Counted from the stretch's first letter, positions 12,382 through 23,057 are shown. The stretch: DNA of 64,000 bases from Onchidella celtica (GCA_963931925.1 OZ007573.1:35687307-35751306); one strand, 5' to 3'. Notes: a model not told the origin generated them from the sequence alone. Program-made: numbers and translations.

Positions 12382-12718
12382 AATTCTCAATTATGCACCG
12401 AAAATACTCCAGTCAGTTTCAGTACCTTCTGCACTTTCACAATAATAAACCTGACATTCATTATATTGTTACTCTTATTAAAACTGACTGTTTTTACAGT
12501 TCAAAATAAAATTCGAAATTCTTTTCGCTAGTCTCGCGAAAAAATGGCTGCGAATTCTCTATTATGCACAGAAAGTACATGTACACCAATAAGTTTCAAT
12601 ACATCTTCTGCACTTTCACAATAATAAACGTGACACACATTATGTTACTCTTAAGATTGACTGTTGTTACCATTCTATTTAAAATTCCAAATTCCATAAG
12701 CCGGCCTAGCGAAATAAT
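12382..12718. repeat. Diverged 171-bp tandem duplication
   Basis: Two adjacent copies begin near TTATGCACCGAAA (12391) and TTATGCACAGAAA (12562). Both continue with the shared words TCTGCACTTTCACAATAATAAA, GTTACTCTTA and GACTGT in the same order. The offset is 171 bp. Many substitutions and small indels indicate an old duplication. Confidence 0.75.
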
Positions 12719-12774
12719 GATCAGAGCACTTCACCTGTGTGTGTAAGAGGTCCCGAGTTCAAATCCCGATCAGC
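12701..12774 (+). mobile_element. tRNA-like SINE head
   Basis: A degenerate A-box region (TAGCGAAATAATGATCAGAGC, 12707-12727) is followed by a B box GAGTTCAAATCCC (12755-12767) at tRNA-like spacing. The acceptor stem is not convincing, so a tRNA-derived SINE or tRNA pseudogene fits better than a working tRNA. Confidence 0.45.
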
Positions 12775-12901
12775 AGGAGGTCCAACCTAACCAATTTCTG
12801 GCAGTGTTTTCAGCCAAGGCGACATTCGGGGCTACTGGATTTCACAAGTGGAACCAAATAGATCCGTATCACGTTAATCACATTGGTAAAACTCTCAAAA
12901 G

Positions 12902-12965
12902 TTCTCTCTCTCTCTCTCTCACTCTCTTTTCTCTCTCTCTTCTCTCTCTCTCTCCTCTCTCTCCA
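12902..12965. repeat. (CT)n microsatellite
   Basis: Nearly uninterrupted CT dinucleotides on the plus strand with a few TT breaks. Confidence 0.9.
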
Positions 12966-13287
12966 AAAGTTTTTCAATCAAGCTATAGAGAAACTCGCTC
13001 GTCGGCGGTCTGATGTCCCACAATTAGCCTAATTAATGCTGAAAGGGAACACATAACACCAGCAACATTAAGAATAGGGATAAGAAATAAAAATAAATAT
13101 AAAACAAACGTATATAAACAAACGATGTAATTGCAGACTGGCTGATTTAGATGTCAGACAAAAATAAAACGTTCAAAAAGCGGCGAGTTAAGCCAAAACA
13201 TCCGCGCTGCCAAATGAGCTGTCGACATGTCAAGGGAGCAAACACACTGAAAAAAAAAACCCAACCAAAACAGGGAGGTAAGAATGA

Positions 13288-13310
13288 AAAAAACAAAGAG
13301 AGAGAGACAT

Positions 13311-13347
<37 letters not shown>

Positions 13348-13676
13348 GAGAGAGCGAGAGAGAGGCAGACAGACAGACAGACAGACACAGATAAATAGAA
13401 GGAGAGACAGCGAGCGAACAGAGAGACACAGGCAGAGAGAAACATGAAGACGCAGAGAGAGAGAGAGAGAGAGACAGAGACAGATAGACAGACAGAGACA
13501 GAAAGAGGGCCAGGGAGAGACAGAGAGAGGAAGAAAGAGGCAGCGAGAGACAGAGAGGTAGAAAGAGAGAGAGACAGAGAGAGGAAGAAAGAGACAGAGA
13601 GAGGCAGAGAGAGAGAGAGACAGAGAGAGGAAGAAAGAGGCCGAGAGAGAGAGAGGCAGAGAGAGAGAGAGAGAGA

Positions 13677-13707
<31 letters not shown>

Positions 13708-13806
13708 TGAGAGAGAAAGAGGGAGAGACAGGAAGAGAGAGAGAGACAGAAAGAGAAAGTCAGAGACTGAGAGACAACGCGGAAGAGAGAGAGAGAGAGA
13801 ACATGC
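13288..13806. repeat. Compound (CA)n / (GACA)n / (GA)n microsatellite field
   Basis: A (CA)n run at about 13311-13345 is followed by GACA/GATA words and then about 400 bp of GAGAGA and GGAAGA repeats. Long open frames on both strands (Leu/Ser-rich one way, Arg/Glu-rich the other) follow from the repeat and are not genes. Confidence 0.92.
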
Positions 13807-14039
13807 GAGAAATGTACTAACAGACCTGGCAAACAGCGTTTTGCTGTGTTGGAATAATTTGTGTTTTTGGAATACCGGAATACGTTGGAATGTTCCACAA
13901 AGATGAAGGATAAACTGCTTTATTTCAAAGGTGACAAAAACGATATCGGTGGCTTTGTTTCTTGTTTTCATTTTCTATTCTTTTTTTTTTTTCCTCTTGA
14001 CTGACAAAACATACATGGGCGTAAACTGTCAAGTAATTA

Positions 14040-14085
14040 TCTCTCTCTCTCTCTCTCTCCTCTCTCTCTGCCTCCCTCTGCCTCC
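14040..14085. repeat. (CT)n microsatellite
   Basis: A run of CT dinucleotides at 14040-14070 followed by CTGCCTCC words. Confidence 0.85.
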
Positions 14086-14565
14086 CACTAACTAGATTGT
14101 ATTGGCTAATTGAACGAGCCTCGTTTGGGTATAATCATGCCGCCACGTGCACAGTTTATCACTAATACAGGCAATCATACAAGCTGGCGAAGTGTATGCC
14201 ATACGCCAACATGGAATAAAACGAATAGCGCAGCATGTTACAACTGTGTGTCATGTTTAATATTATGTAACACGCAGTTACCTTTAGCTCGACATCCATT
14301 AACTATTATGAACTGCATTTACTTTGTATTGGACAATGTAACTTTTTTTTAACTGTCTCAATTCAAGGACTAGTTTGTAGCCTACTTTTATCTGACCAGA
14401 GTCTTGACTTCGGTTGAGATTGAAGGTACACAGTATTATACAATTTTTCTGTTCAATGAATATCCCCGCCCGGTGGTTTTGAGAGAGTGGATTTCAAAAC
14501 AAGAATGTGTTTTGCCACCTCTCTTTCATTACATTATAATCTGAAATTTTACTCTCTCTATGTTT

Positions 14566-14905
14566 ACGTATGTGTGTGTGCGTGTGTGTGTGTGTGTGAG
14601 AGAGAGAGCGTGAGGGAGGAGGAGGGAGACAGAGAATGACAGCGAGAGAGAGAGAGAGAGAGGAAGAACGAGAAAAGGAAAGAGATAGAAAGAAGAATGT
14701 GAAAAAGAGAAAGGAAGAACGAGAGAAAGAGAGAAAGGAAGAATGAGAGAAAGAGAGAAGTGGCTATCAAGAGAGAGAATGAGCACACAGAGAAGGAAAA
14801 TATCTGATAGAATGGGAGAACGAGGAAAAAACAGAAGGGGAGAATGAGAGAGACAGACAGACAGACAGAGAGAGAAGGAGAGAAAAGAGAAATAGGAAGA
14901 AGGTA
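14566..14905. repeat. (GT)n and GA-rich microsatellite field
   Basis: A GTGTGT tract at about 14571-14600 passes into about 300 bp of GAGA, GAAAGA and GACAGACA words. Minus-strand Ser/Leu-rich frames here are artefacts. Confidence 0.9.
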
Positions 14906-15131
14906 AGACTGACATAAAACAGACACCCCTAACTTAGCATGACATTCATGACGCAAATAAACATGACAAGATCCTTTGTCTAGAAACTAGGAAGAGCTAT
15001 ATTTAAGGAGCAGTCTCTTTCACAAATACTCCAAATTCCTCAAATCCAAGATTTCCATTACTGATAACGCAAAAATAAACCCACTGGGTATCTCCCAAAT
15101 AGAGCATTAAAATAGTTCAATATAAACCTTA

Positions 15132-15305
15132 GCGTACGCCAGCGGAATTTGATCACCTGATTAGTTGGATGATGACGACACGAAAGTGAGTTTCAATGAG
15201 ATGGAACTAGTTGCTGGTAGGCCAAATCTCATCGAAACTAACTCTCGTGACGTCATCATCCAACTTACTAATCGGCCAATCAAAATCGGTTTGTACGCCT
15301 CGGGA
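15132..15305. mobile_element. Palindromic MITE (family A), second copy
   Basis: A foldback element of about 174 bp. The left arm (GCGTACGCCAGC..TTTGATCACCTGATTAGTTGGATGATGACG) is the imperfect reverse complement of the right arm (TGACGTCATCATCCAAC..ATCGGCCAATCAAAATCGG..GTACGCC). The centre is near 15215. No coding capacity. The outer GGCGTAC words and the TGACGTCA core are shared with the copy at 53544-53839. A TTA precedes the left end; a matching right-hand duplication is not clear. Confidence 0.7.
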
Positions 15306-15594
15306 CTAATCTAGACATATTGAAACCGGCTTGCGGCGTCGGTATGCTTCTATTGTAATGTTTATGGGAATTCCTCTGACAAAGATTGGCATCTTTATTA
15401 TGTATGTCTTGTATGTGTCAGATCTAGAATCTATAATAATACATGTCTATCACAGTGGTTCTTAAGCTTTTGAAATCTGTTTCCCCATACATTCATGACT
15501 CATGGCTTGATTTCCTTCACAGCACTGTTGAACGAGTGTATTTTTCGGTGTTGGGAGGGGGGGGGGGGTATAATGGAAGTGGTTGTAGTTCAAA

Positions 15595-15844
15595 GTCTTG
15601 AAAACATAATTATGTGTGGTCAGTTTTTTTATACGGATGTGAATGTTGGACAATGAACAAAGAAATAGAGAGGAAACTAGAAGCAGCAGAAATGTGGTTT
15701 ATTAGAAGAATATTGAGAATATCATGGATGGAGAAAAAATCAAATGAGTCTTGAGAGACTCTAATCTGAAAAGATCATTAATTAAAACAATAAGACAGAG
15801 ACAACTAAAATTTCTGGGGCACACCCGTCGCCTCTGGAGGTTCG
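15595..15844 (+). pseudogene. LINE reverse transcriptase C-terminal remnant, 5' part
   Basis: A translated remnant contains the words LYGCECWTMNKEIERKLEAA and LRISWMEKKSNE, then, after a frameshift, KRSLIKTIRQRQLKFLGH. These are typical of the region downstream of the reverse transcriptase in RTE-like LINEs and match in style the intact copy at 27845-30862 (LLYGCETWN, WIGHTLRR). The remnant has at least one stop and one frame change and lacks all upstream domains. It is cut at 15844 by the LTR retrotransposon, and its continuation resumes at 24901. Confidence 0.75.
15840..15844. repeat. Target-site duplication GTTCG, left copy
   Basis: The five bases GTTCG immediately precede the TG of the 5' LTR. 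The same five bases follow the CA of the 3' LTR at 24901-24905. Five-base duplications are normal for Ty3/gypsy integrases. Confidence 0.9.
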
Positions 15845-17081
15845 TGTCAAGAGCAGATTTAATTCATAAATGTTTCCACTGACTAAATTTTTGTGAGAAA
15901 GCAGTGAGTAATTTTTACAAACGTAATTATTGTGCGAGCCAGCATAACTTGGTCTCGTGGGCAATTTGTTTTGAACAGTTTTTTTTATAATAGATAGACA
16001 GAAGATGTGGGGAAGGATAGACGGACAGCGTAGGTGTGCATGACTGAGCACTTGTTATATCTCGTGTTTTGAACTAGGTTTAGTAAAGAGGGAAGGGGTG
16101 AGTAGGAATTAAATGTTATTGAGACGTCTGTTGACGTACAGAAAAACCGTGATCCAGAGTAAAAGCTCGGGGTTTTGAACATGTTAAGAATTTATTGCTA
16201 TAAAATTTATATTATATTGTATTGAAGTAATTCGACCTTTGATGTCGACCCAAGGTCGTTGCGTAGGGCTGTTACTTAAAATAACTCAGTTCGGCAGCTG
16301 AGCTAGAAGTGGTTGCACCAATCACAATCCAGGAATTAGACGGTAAGCTGCAGATGCAGTCCGGTATTTAAGGCCGTGCAGAACTTAGTTCTGGGCCACA
16401 TGTAGACAATCCATTTACGAGGTGGTCGGCGATAGTCCTCAGCCAGATGAGGGACATAGAGACGCAGTTGAGCAGTCCATTGTGAAGGGCCTGAGTTAAA
16501 GCTCCAGAGCCTAAGCTACTTGGTTTGATATAAACCCACAGCGTTTACATCCAGCGCTCTCACTCCTAGTGAGGGCCGCATGGTGAGAGTTCATACTAAT
16601 TTGTAATGATGAAAGTGAACCGTTCTACTTACTTTTGAAGACAGTTTCAGAGCTACCGCCAGACAACGCATGGTTGTACAAGCATTCTCCATGGCGTGTC
16701 TAGAGGAAATGTCCATATCATAACATGTCTCATTGAATTAATAGAATTTAAACTGTTATATCCGTCGCCACGTGCGCGGATTATTTTTGCCATATAACTC
16801 ATATGACCTGCAAGTAGTTAGATTGAATACGTTAGTCTTTATAAAAGCTGTAGTTCCATTAGTTAGATTCAGTTGCCTTTGAATTGATATTTATATTTAT
16901 AATTATATTTGTTACATTAATTCCTGTAATTAAACTGCCCTACAGTTCTGCTAAAATTGAAAGCAATTGATTTATTTAGTTTTTAGAGTGCAAGTATTTA
17001 TTTTTGTGTGTTCGTCGATTGTGGGAGCGGACCTCGAAAGAGTGTCAGTCGAAATATCCCCATGTAACCCACATCGCGACA
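15845..17081 (+). repeat. 5' long terminal repeat
   Basis: The sequence runs from TGTCAAGAGC to ACATCGCGACA and recurs with no visible length change at 23664-24900. TATA-like words occur (GCTATAAAATT near 16198; GGTATTTAAGG near 16373), either of which could serve transcription from the LTR. The extent is fixed by the TG...CA ends, the inverted TGT/ACA termini and the flanking duplication. Confidence 0.96.
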
Positions 17082-17082
17082 C

Positions 17083-17094
17083 TGGAGGGGACAC
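17083..17094 (+). promoter_or_regulatory. Putative tRNA primer-binding site
   Basis: TGGAGGGGACAC starts one base after the 5' LTR end. The leading TGG would pair with the CCA end of a primer tRNA. The tRNA species was not identified. Confidence 0.6.
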
Positions 17095-18461
17095 TACACA
17101 CCATTGTTTAGTTTATAGTTTATTTAGATTAGATTATAATATCGTTTTTCTCTTTGATTAACTTTTGTTTCTTTTCAGTTTCAGTGCTCACGTGGTCTTC
17201 ACGTTGAGCTACTTTAATTACTTCATTGTATTTAGTTTTGTATACTGCTTTCTTTCATTATTTGTTCCACATATTTCCGGCTCTCCCATTGACCCGAGGA
17301 TCGAGGCCAAGGAGACTTCAACATAACTGAACGGTGAAAGACAAAAAAGACTGACTGTGGTGTACGCAAAGGCTAAAGGAATCTCCACCAGTTCCTTGAG
17401 TTAAGTGATTCCATCCTAAAATTTTGTCTGCGTCTGGGGAGTTGAGTGTTCCTCCTCGTGTTTTACAGGCTTTTTATACTTTTTCTCTGTGTTTAGGAAC
17501 TCACGGGCGGTGGCGAGGGCGTTCTTACGTTTGCGGGTCCCCCCTGCCAAAGTGGTGGCTTGGTTGCAGACTCTGCCGTCTCGACGACAGATTGTGCGGT
17601 CTCGCAACACCAGTGGTTATTGAAACTGTGGGAAGTCGCATTCGCGAGAACGGACTTTGATAGGGATCTGTACACTTTGTTTAGATTGTAGCGTTCCATC
17701 TTCCTCGTTGTTTTAGGAAGACGTCTCTCTTGTCCTCTTCTCACCTATCTGTAATTATATTCAGAACTTGTAGGGTCTGTTATCGTTCGTCTTTTCTTGT
17801 TTGTCTAGCGTCGTGTTTGGTGTATTTATTTTTTTTTTCATTAGACCTTTATCATTATGGTGTTGGTACATTCCTTTGTTTAATATAATGCCTGTGTGAG
17901 TCATGTGTCTACATTGACGCATTGATTGAGTTTATCTGGTTATTGTGACGTATAAGGCTGATACGCCAGAGTATATATTTATATATTGGGAATATTGATT
18001 CCCCATTCAAGTGCAGTTGTGCACCTGCCTTGAATATCCAGTATATAATTACTGAAGTTATTGTTCTTTAAAGAGAACTACCGGTAATAAGATTACCTTG
18101 CAATTGCAATTATACAAGAGCTATAGAAAAATAGCTAAAAATATTAATCAACGATCTAATATTCGTTGATTCACGTGTATTTATATATTACATCGGCAGT
18201 GATAACAGTAAGGACACTGCGATTTCATTGAAGAAGAAACATTGTTTGTATTTTGTCGTCTACTAGGGACGTCGACCCGACGAGTGCAAATCGCCTCAGG
18301 GATAAATAATCGCGGAGTTAAACAAGTAAATATTTTTTATCGCGTATTGGATTAACGTAAATACTACAGTGATAACATAGTACACTGTCAGACGGGCTAT
18401 TGCGTGAATTTATCCGGATACCTGTCCATTAACATTAATAGATCTCCTGTAGAGACCTATT
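17095..18461 (+). other. Leader between primer-binding site and gag
   Basis: About 1.37 kb of untranslated leader, unusually long, with no long frame that looks like a protein. It probably holds packaging and translation-control signals, but none could be recognised. Confidence 0.5.
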
Positions 18462-21400
18462 GTGAGTGTAACTAATCATAATGGCCGATTACACTTCTTA
18501 TATAAATTCAGCGAAGCTGTTAGCATACCCGAGGACCAGCTGGCTTCTTGGTGCGAGAGTAAACTACAAGAAGACCTAGCTAGAGAAGAGCGTGCCGCAG
18601 AAAGAGCCGAGAAGGCCGCGGAACGCGAACGACAAAGAGAAATAGAAGAAAGAGCCGAGAAGGCCGCGGAACGCGAACGAGAAAAAGAAAAAGAAGAAAG
18701 AGAACGACAAAGAGAAATAGAAGAAAGAGCCGAGAAGGCCGCGGAACGCGAACGAGAAAAAGAAAAAGAAGAAAGAGAACGACAGAGAGAAATAGAAGAA
18801 AGAGCCGACAAAGCGGCTCATCGAGAGCACGAAATTGCCCTAAAGAAATTAGAGCTGCAAGGAAACCAACCGACCGCGGTTCCAAGTGTTCCAACGAATA
18901 ATGTTAAAGCAAAACCAAAGCTTCCAACCTATAATGATAAGGTCGACCAGATCGATTCTTATATTCATCGTTTTGAGCTCCACGCGGTAGCCGCCGGATG
19001 GCAAAGAACTGAATGGACTTCGTGCCTTGCAAATTTATTAACGGGACGTGCACTTGAAGTATTCCATGGCCTCAACATCGAGGATTCTAAAAATTACGAC
19101 ATCCTTAAAAAGGCTCTTTTAAAGCGTTTTCAACACACCGAGGACGGTTTTCACCAAAGATTCCGGACTTGTAAGCCAGACCCGTCCGAAAATTTTTCAA
19201 CGTACGTCGACCGCCTAAAGCACTACTTAGACCGCTGGATTCAGCTGGCTGGTGTCGCTGACGGTAATTTTAAAGGGCTTTATGAGCTCGTTCTGAAGGA
19301 CCAAATATTTAACGCGTGCCATTCAGAACTAGTCTCCCACATTAAAGAGTGGGCACCTAAGACGTTAGCGGAAATCACGTCCTTAGTAGAACAGTACGCG
19401 TCCGCACACCCTAATCGTTCGCTGGCTAAAGCCAAAACTAGCGAACCGTTTTATGCCGGAGTCGGTGGAACTGCGCCAATGGGTACAAGAAATTCTCGAC
19501 CAGTCCATCGCCAGACGCCGCCTCCGCGTGCATATTCCGAACCGCCGCCCAATAAAGCTCGCGGTTTTCCAAGCCGTGCTGGACCTCCCACTCGGGGACA
19601 TTTTATTCGCTATTCAGGTCCACCCCGTCGTGACGTTAACGAGGGCTACCATTATCAGAGCCCACCATGTCCACCTCCTTGGGCATATTATAATAATCCA
19701 TATAATGCACCTCCAATGCAACCCAGACGTAATATATATGACAGCATTAGGTGTTATCGGTGCAATAAACCAGGTCATACGTCAAAATATTGTAGGGTTC
19801 AGTTTGAAGCTGCAAATGCTTGCACCGTCATTGTTCCGGCTGCACAGAGTAGCCGTACCGTTGAAATTACGTCGCCCATGACGGGCACCGTTCCGGTTAT
19901 GTCGGCCCTCCATCAACACGGGTCATTGACCTTATATGAGGGTCATGTTAACGCCATACCCGCGTCTGTCTTACGCGATTCAGGTTGCACCACTATCAGT
20001 GTTAGGGAATCACTGGTCAGACCGACCCAGCTGATTGAACAACAGGCAACCTGCATTACTTTCGGGGGCTCCGTCGAGCGATTCCGTCTCGCGGAGATAT
20101 ACATCGACACGCCATTCATTACAGGTGTCGTAACGGCATGCGTATTACCAAATCCGGTCGCCGATCTAATTATTGGTAATTTAGCACAGGTTAACGATAC
20201 ACCTGACGGCCAGTTAAAAGTTTGGAACGAAAACGTTGCGTGTGTCACCACACGACAACAGTCAAAACGTCCACCGGATGGTACTTTACAAACCCCTGCG
20301 TTTGATTTTAATGTCACGCCTACAGTTTTCTATAAGGAACAACAAAGCGATCCATCACTAAAACCGCTGTTTGCGAAAGTTCAGCCTCAGAACCGAAATG
20401 CCTCTCCGTTTATCATTAAAAATGAATTATTATACAGAAATTTCCTAAATAAACGTGAGACCATTGAACAGCTCGTGGTGCCTAAGTCGTTCCGTCGCGA
20501 CATTCTGCGTCTCGCGCATGATACATCATTTTCAGGCCATCAAGGTTCAGCCAGAACCAAATCACGGATATTGGCTCATTTTTTCTGGCCTGGTGTATAC
20601 GCGGACGTGAACCGTTTTGTGGCGCGCTGCGATGTATGTCAAAAACGTACACCTAAAGGTAAAGCATCACGCGCACCCCTTCAGGAGATGCCTCCAGTCT
20701 CAACACCATTCGAGCGTGTCGCAGTTGACATAGTAGGTCCTCTTAGTAAATCAGACAGAGGCCATCGATTCATCCTTTCGGTAATCGACTACGCGACGCG
20801 CTGGCCTGAGGCTATTCCTTTGAGAGACCATGTCGCTGAGGCGCTTGTTACTATTTTCTCGCGAGTCGGATTTCCGACCGAGATTCTTTCAGACAGAGGA
20901 CCACAATTCACCTCTGATCTATACAAAAAGGTACTAGAATTAGCGGGAATTAAACAGAAATTAACGTCCCCCTATCATCCGCAGTCAAATGGTTGTTGCG
21001 AGCGGTGGAATGCGAGCATGAAGTCTATGCTAGCACGCGTATCCGCCGACAAACCTGGAGACTGGGACCGTCAGCTCCCCGCTATTCTCTTCGCCTATAG
21101 GGAACTCCCGAACGCGTCCACGGGTTTCTCCCCATTTGAGTTATTATACGGACGTAAACCACGTGGCCCGATGGCCATACTTAGTCAATTGTTCGCCGGT
21201 TCTGAAACCGACGATTATGATACGCGATGCGCGTATCAATATGTTGTCGATCTCCGACAACGAATTATTAATGCATGCAAAACCGCTCTGCAATTTGCAT
21301 GCGCTAGAGCGAGTTCTTCAAAATTTTATCGCGATCAGGGCGCCCAAATGCGCGCCTTGTCCGTCGGAGATCTGACACTTGTTCTTTTGCCGCAAACGCA

Positions 21401-23057
21401 AAACAAACTCCTTCTAACTTGGAAGGGACCATACAGAGTCCTTAAGAGACTCTCCAGAGTGAATTATTTGATAGATATTCGTGGGCAGAGGAAAATATTT
21501 CATATTAATATGCTGAAAAAGTACCTGCCTAGCGATGATCGTCGTAACAACTCCGTTCATGTCGTCCCAAGGGCCAACGCGGCTTTAGTTACTGTCGACG
21601 ACGAGGACCCTTTGAGTATCGACAAATCGTTGCCCATATTACAGGCCACCGAGAGTATAAACGATGTTAATATCAATGATGAGCTTGCGCCGTCGCAGAA
21701 ACAGGATCTTACACACCTGCTCCAAGAATTTGCCACGGTGTTCACGGATTTGCCGGGCTCTACGTCTTTAGTCCAACATGTAATACGACTTCAGACAGAC
21801 GTACCAGTGTTTGTTAAACCGTACCCGCGCCCGCTGCACGCTCACGAAACGATAATTACAGAAGTACGTGCCATGCTACGGCTAGGCGTCATAGAGCGAT
21901 CAACAAGTCCGTATTGCTCGCCGATTGTCTTGGTCAAGAAGAAAGACGATACCGTGCGTTTTTGTATTGACTATAGAAAGCTCAATGCTGTAACCATCTA
22001 TGATGCCGAACCCATTCCCAATCAGGAAGACTTATTCGCGCGGTTATCCAATGCAAGTATCTTCTCGAAAATAGACTTATCCAAAGGATATTGGCAGATT
22101 CCTCTCGAAGAAGGAAGTAGACAATATACAGCTTTTCAAACCCCTTTGGGTTTAATGCAATGGAAATATATGCCTTTTGGACTGGTTACTGCACCAGCCA
22201 CGTTCGCGCGCATGATGAACATCTTACTAAATGAATTGCGCTGCGTTCTATCATATTTCGATGATATATGTATTTTTCAGGCTGATTGGGCTGGCCACTT
22301 AATGGCCCTTCGTGAAGTTTTTGCCGCTCTCCGCCGAGCTGGCCTTACCGCGCGACCCAGTAAAGTGTTCCTGGGATATCAGCATATAAGCTTTTTGGGT
22401 CATACCATAACCCACGGGGTTCAGACTCCAGACGATCGCAAGATCTCCAGTATTTTGACACTACAACCCCCTAAAACTAAAAAGCAAGTCCGTAGCTTGT
22501 TGGGACTTTTGAATTATTACAGGAAATTTATACCAAACTTTTCCTCTCTCTCAGCCCCGTTATCTGATCTAACGAGGAAGAATCTTCCAAATAGAGTCGT
22601 CTGGACGCCTCAGTGCGCTGATGCCCTTCAGACTATTCAGAATTTATTTTCTACTTTCCCTCTGCTTGTTTTACCCGATATACGCCAGACATTCGTCGTC
22701 CGAACGGATGCATCAGATAAAGGAATAGGCGCCGTGTTACTCCAACAGCGTGACGGTTTCTTGCGACCGTGCTTGTATGCAAGCCGGAAATTACTTGATC
22801 GAGAGACGCGCTATGCGATTGTCGAACGAGAGTGCCTCGCAATTGTTTACGCGGTAGATGCATTTTCTCGATACTTATTAATGTCCGAATTTATAATTGA
22901 AACGGATCATCGACCATTACTGTTTCTTAAGTCGAACAGAGCCAAGAATGCTCGACTAACCAGATGGAGCCTTGCGCTCCAGGAATACAAATTTACTATT
23001 CGGGCTATACCTGGGGAGGATAATTTACAAGCTGATGTATTGTCCCGTTTGATTTAG
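18462..23057 (+). CDS. Gag-Pol polyprotein with Gmr1-type domain order (PR-IN-RT-RH)
   Basis: A single frame of about 1531 codons. Seen in order: a highly charged Glu/Arg/Lys/Ala coiled-coil-like segment (about 40-125) with 25-residue repeats; a gag region; a CCHC zinc knuckle CYRCNKPGHTSKYC at 431-444; an aspartic protease motif with D506 in DSG; an HHCC integrase zinc site (H686, H693, C723, C726); the integrase triad D756, D811, E847 with the expected 35-residue D-E spacing; a GPY motif near 988; reverse transcriptase with D1205 and the YFDD box at 1265-1268; and RNase H beginning at D1416, ending in ADVLSRLI. Reverse transcriptase and RNase H copy the RNA; integrase inserts the cDNA. There is no chromodomain or envelope. 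The frame opens at a GTG. An ATG at 18481 lies in another frame and looks like the ancestral start, so a small indel near 18500-18530 probably broke gag's beginning. No in-frame ATG occurs until far into gag. Confidence 0.93.
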   Translation: MSVTNHNGRLHFLYKFSEAVSIPEDQLASWCESKLQEDLAREERAAERAEKAAERERQREIEERAEKAAEREREKEKEERERQREIEERAEKAAEREREKEKEERERQREIEERADKAAHREHEIALKKLELQGNQPTAVPSVPTNNVKAKPKLPTYNDKVDQIDSYIHRFELHAVAAGWQRTEWTSCLANLLTGRALEVFHGLNIEDSKNYDILKKALLKRFQHTEDGFHQRFRTCKPDPSENFSTYVDRLKHYLDRWIQLAGVADGNFKGLYELVLKDQIFNACHSELVSHIKEWAPKTLAEITSLVEQYASAHPNRSLAKAKTSEPFYAGVGGTAPMGTRNSRPVHRQTPPPRAYSEPPPNKARGFPSRAGPPTRGHFIRYSGPPRRDVNEGYHYQSPPCPPPWAYYNNPYNAPPMQPRRNIYDSIRCYRCNKPGHTSKYCRVQFEAANACTVIVPAAQSSRTVEITSPMTGTVPVMSALHQHGSLTLYEGHVNAIPASVLRDSGCTTISVRESLVRPTQLIEQQATCITFGGSVERFRLAEIYIDTPFITGVVTACVLPNPVADLIIGNLAQVNDTPDGQLKVWNENVACVTTRQQSKRPPDGTLQTPAFDFNVTPTVFYKEQQSDPSLKPLFAKVQPQNRNASPFIIKNELLYRNFLNKRETIEQLVVPKSFRRDILRLAHDTSFSGHQGSARTKSRILAHFFWPGVYADVNRFVARCDVCQKRTPKGKASRAPLQEMPPVSTPFERVAVDIVGPLSKSDRGHRFILSVIDYATRWPEAIPLRDHVAEALVTIFSRVGFPTEILSDRGPQFTSDLYKKVLELAGIKQKLTSPYHPQSNGCCERWNASMKSMLARVSADKPGDWDRQLPAILFAYRELPNASTGFSPFELLYGRKPRGPMAILSQLFAGSETDDYDTRCAYQYVVDLRQRIINACKTALQFACARASSSKFYRDQGAQMRALSVGDLTLVLLPQTQNKLLLTWKGPYRVLKRLSRVNYLIDIRGQRKIFHINMLKKYLPSDDRRNNSVHVVPRANAALVTVDDEDPLSIDKSLPILQATESINDVNINDELAPSQKQDLTHLLQEFATVFTDLPGSTSLVQHVIRLQTDVPVFVKPYPRPLHAHETIITEVRAMLRLGVIERSTSPYCSPIVLVKKKDDTVRFCIDYRKLNAVTIYDAEPIPNQEDLFARLSNASIFSKIDLSKGYWQIPLEEGSRQYTAFQTPLGLMQWKYMPFGLVTAPATFARMMNILLNELRCVLSYFDDICIFQADWAGHLMALREVFAALRRAGLTARPSKVFLGYQHISFLGHTITHGVQTPDDRKISSILTLQPPKTKKQVRSLLGLLNYYRKFIPNFSSLSAPLSDLTRKNLPNRVVWTPQCADALQTIQNLFSTFPLLVLPDIRQTFVVRTDASDKGIGAVLLQQRDGFLRPCLYASRKLLDRETRYAIVERECLAIVYAVDAFSRYLLMSEFIIETDHRPLLFLKSNRAKNARLTRWSLALQEYKFTIRAIPGEDNLQADVLSRLI
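18600..18812 (+). repeat. In-frame 75-bp repeats within gag
   Basis: The word GCCGAGAAGG or its variant recurs at 18606, 18654, 18729 and 18804, giving spacings of 48, 75 and 75 bp, all multiples of three. They encode a Glu/Arg/Lys/Ala-rich segment likely to form a coiled coil. Length variation between copies would be expected. Confidence 0.85.

Noticed and set aside
13147-13971. Minus-strand Leu/Ser-rich frame of 274 codons
   Set aside because: Runs through GA/CA microsatellites; composition artefact with overlapping open frames on both strands.
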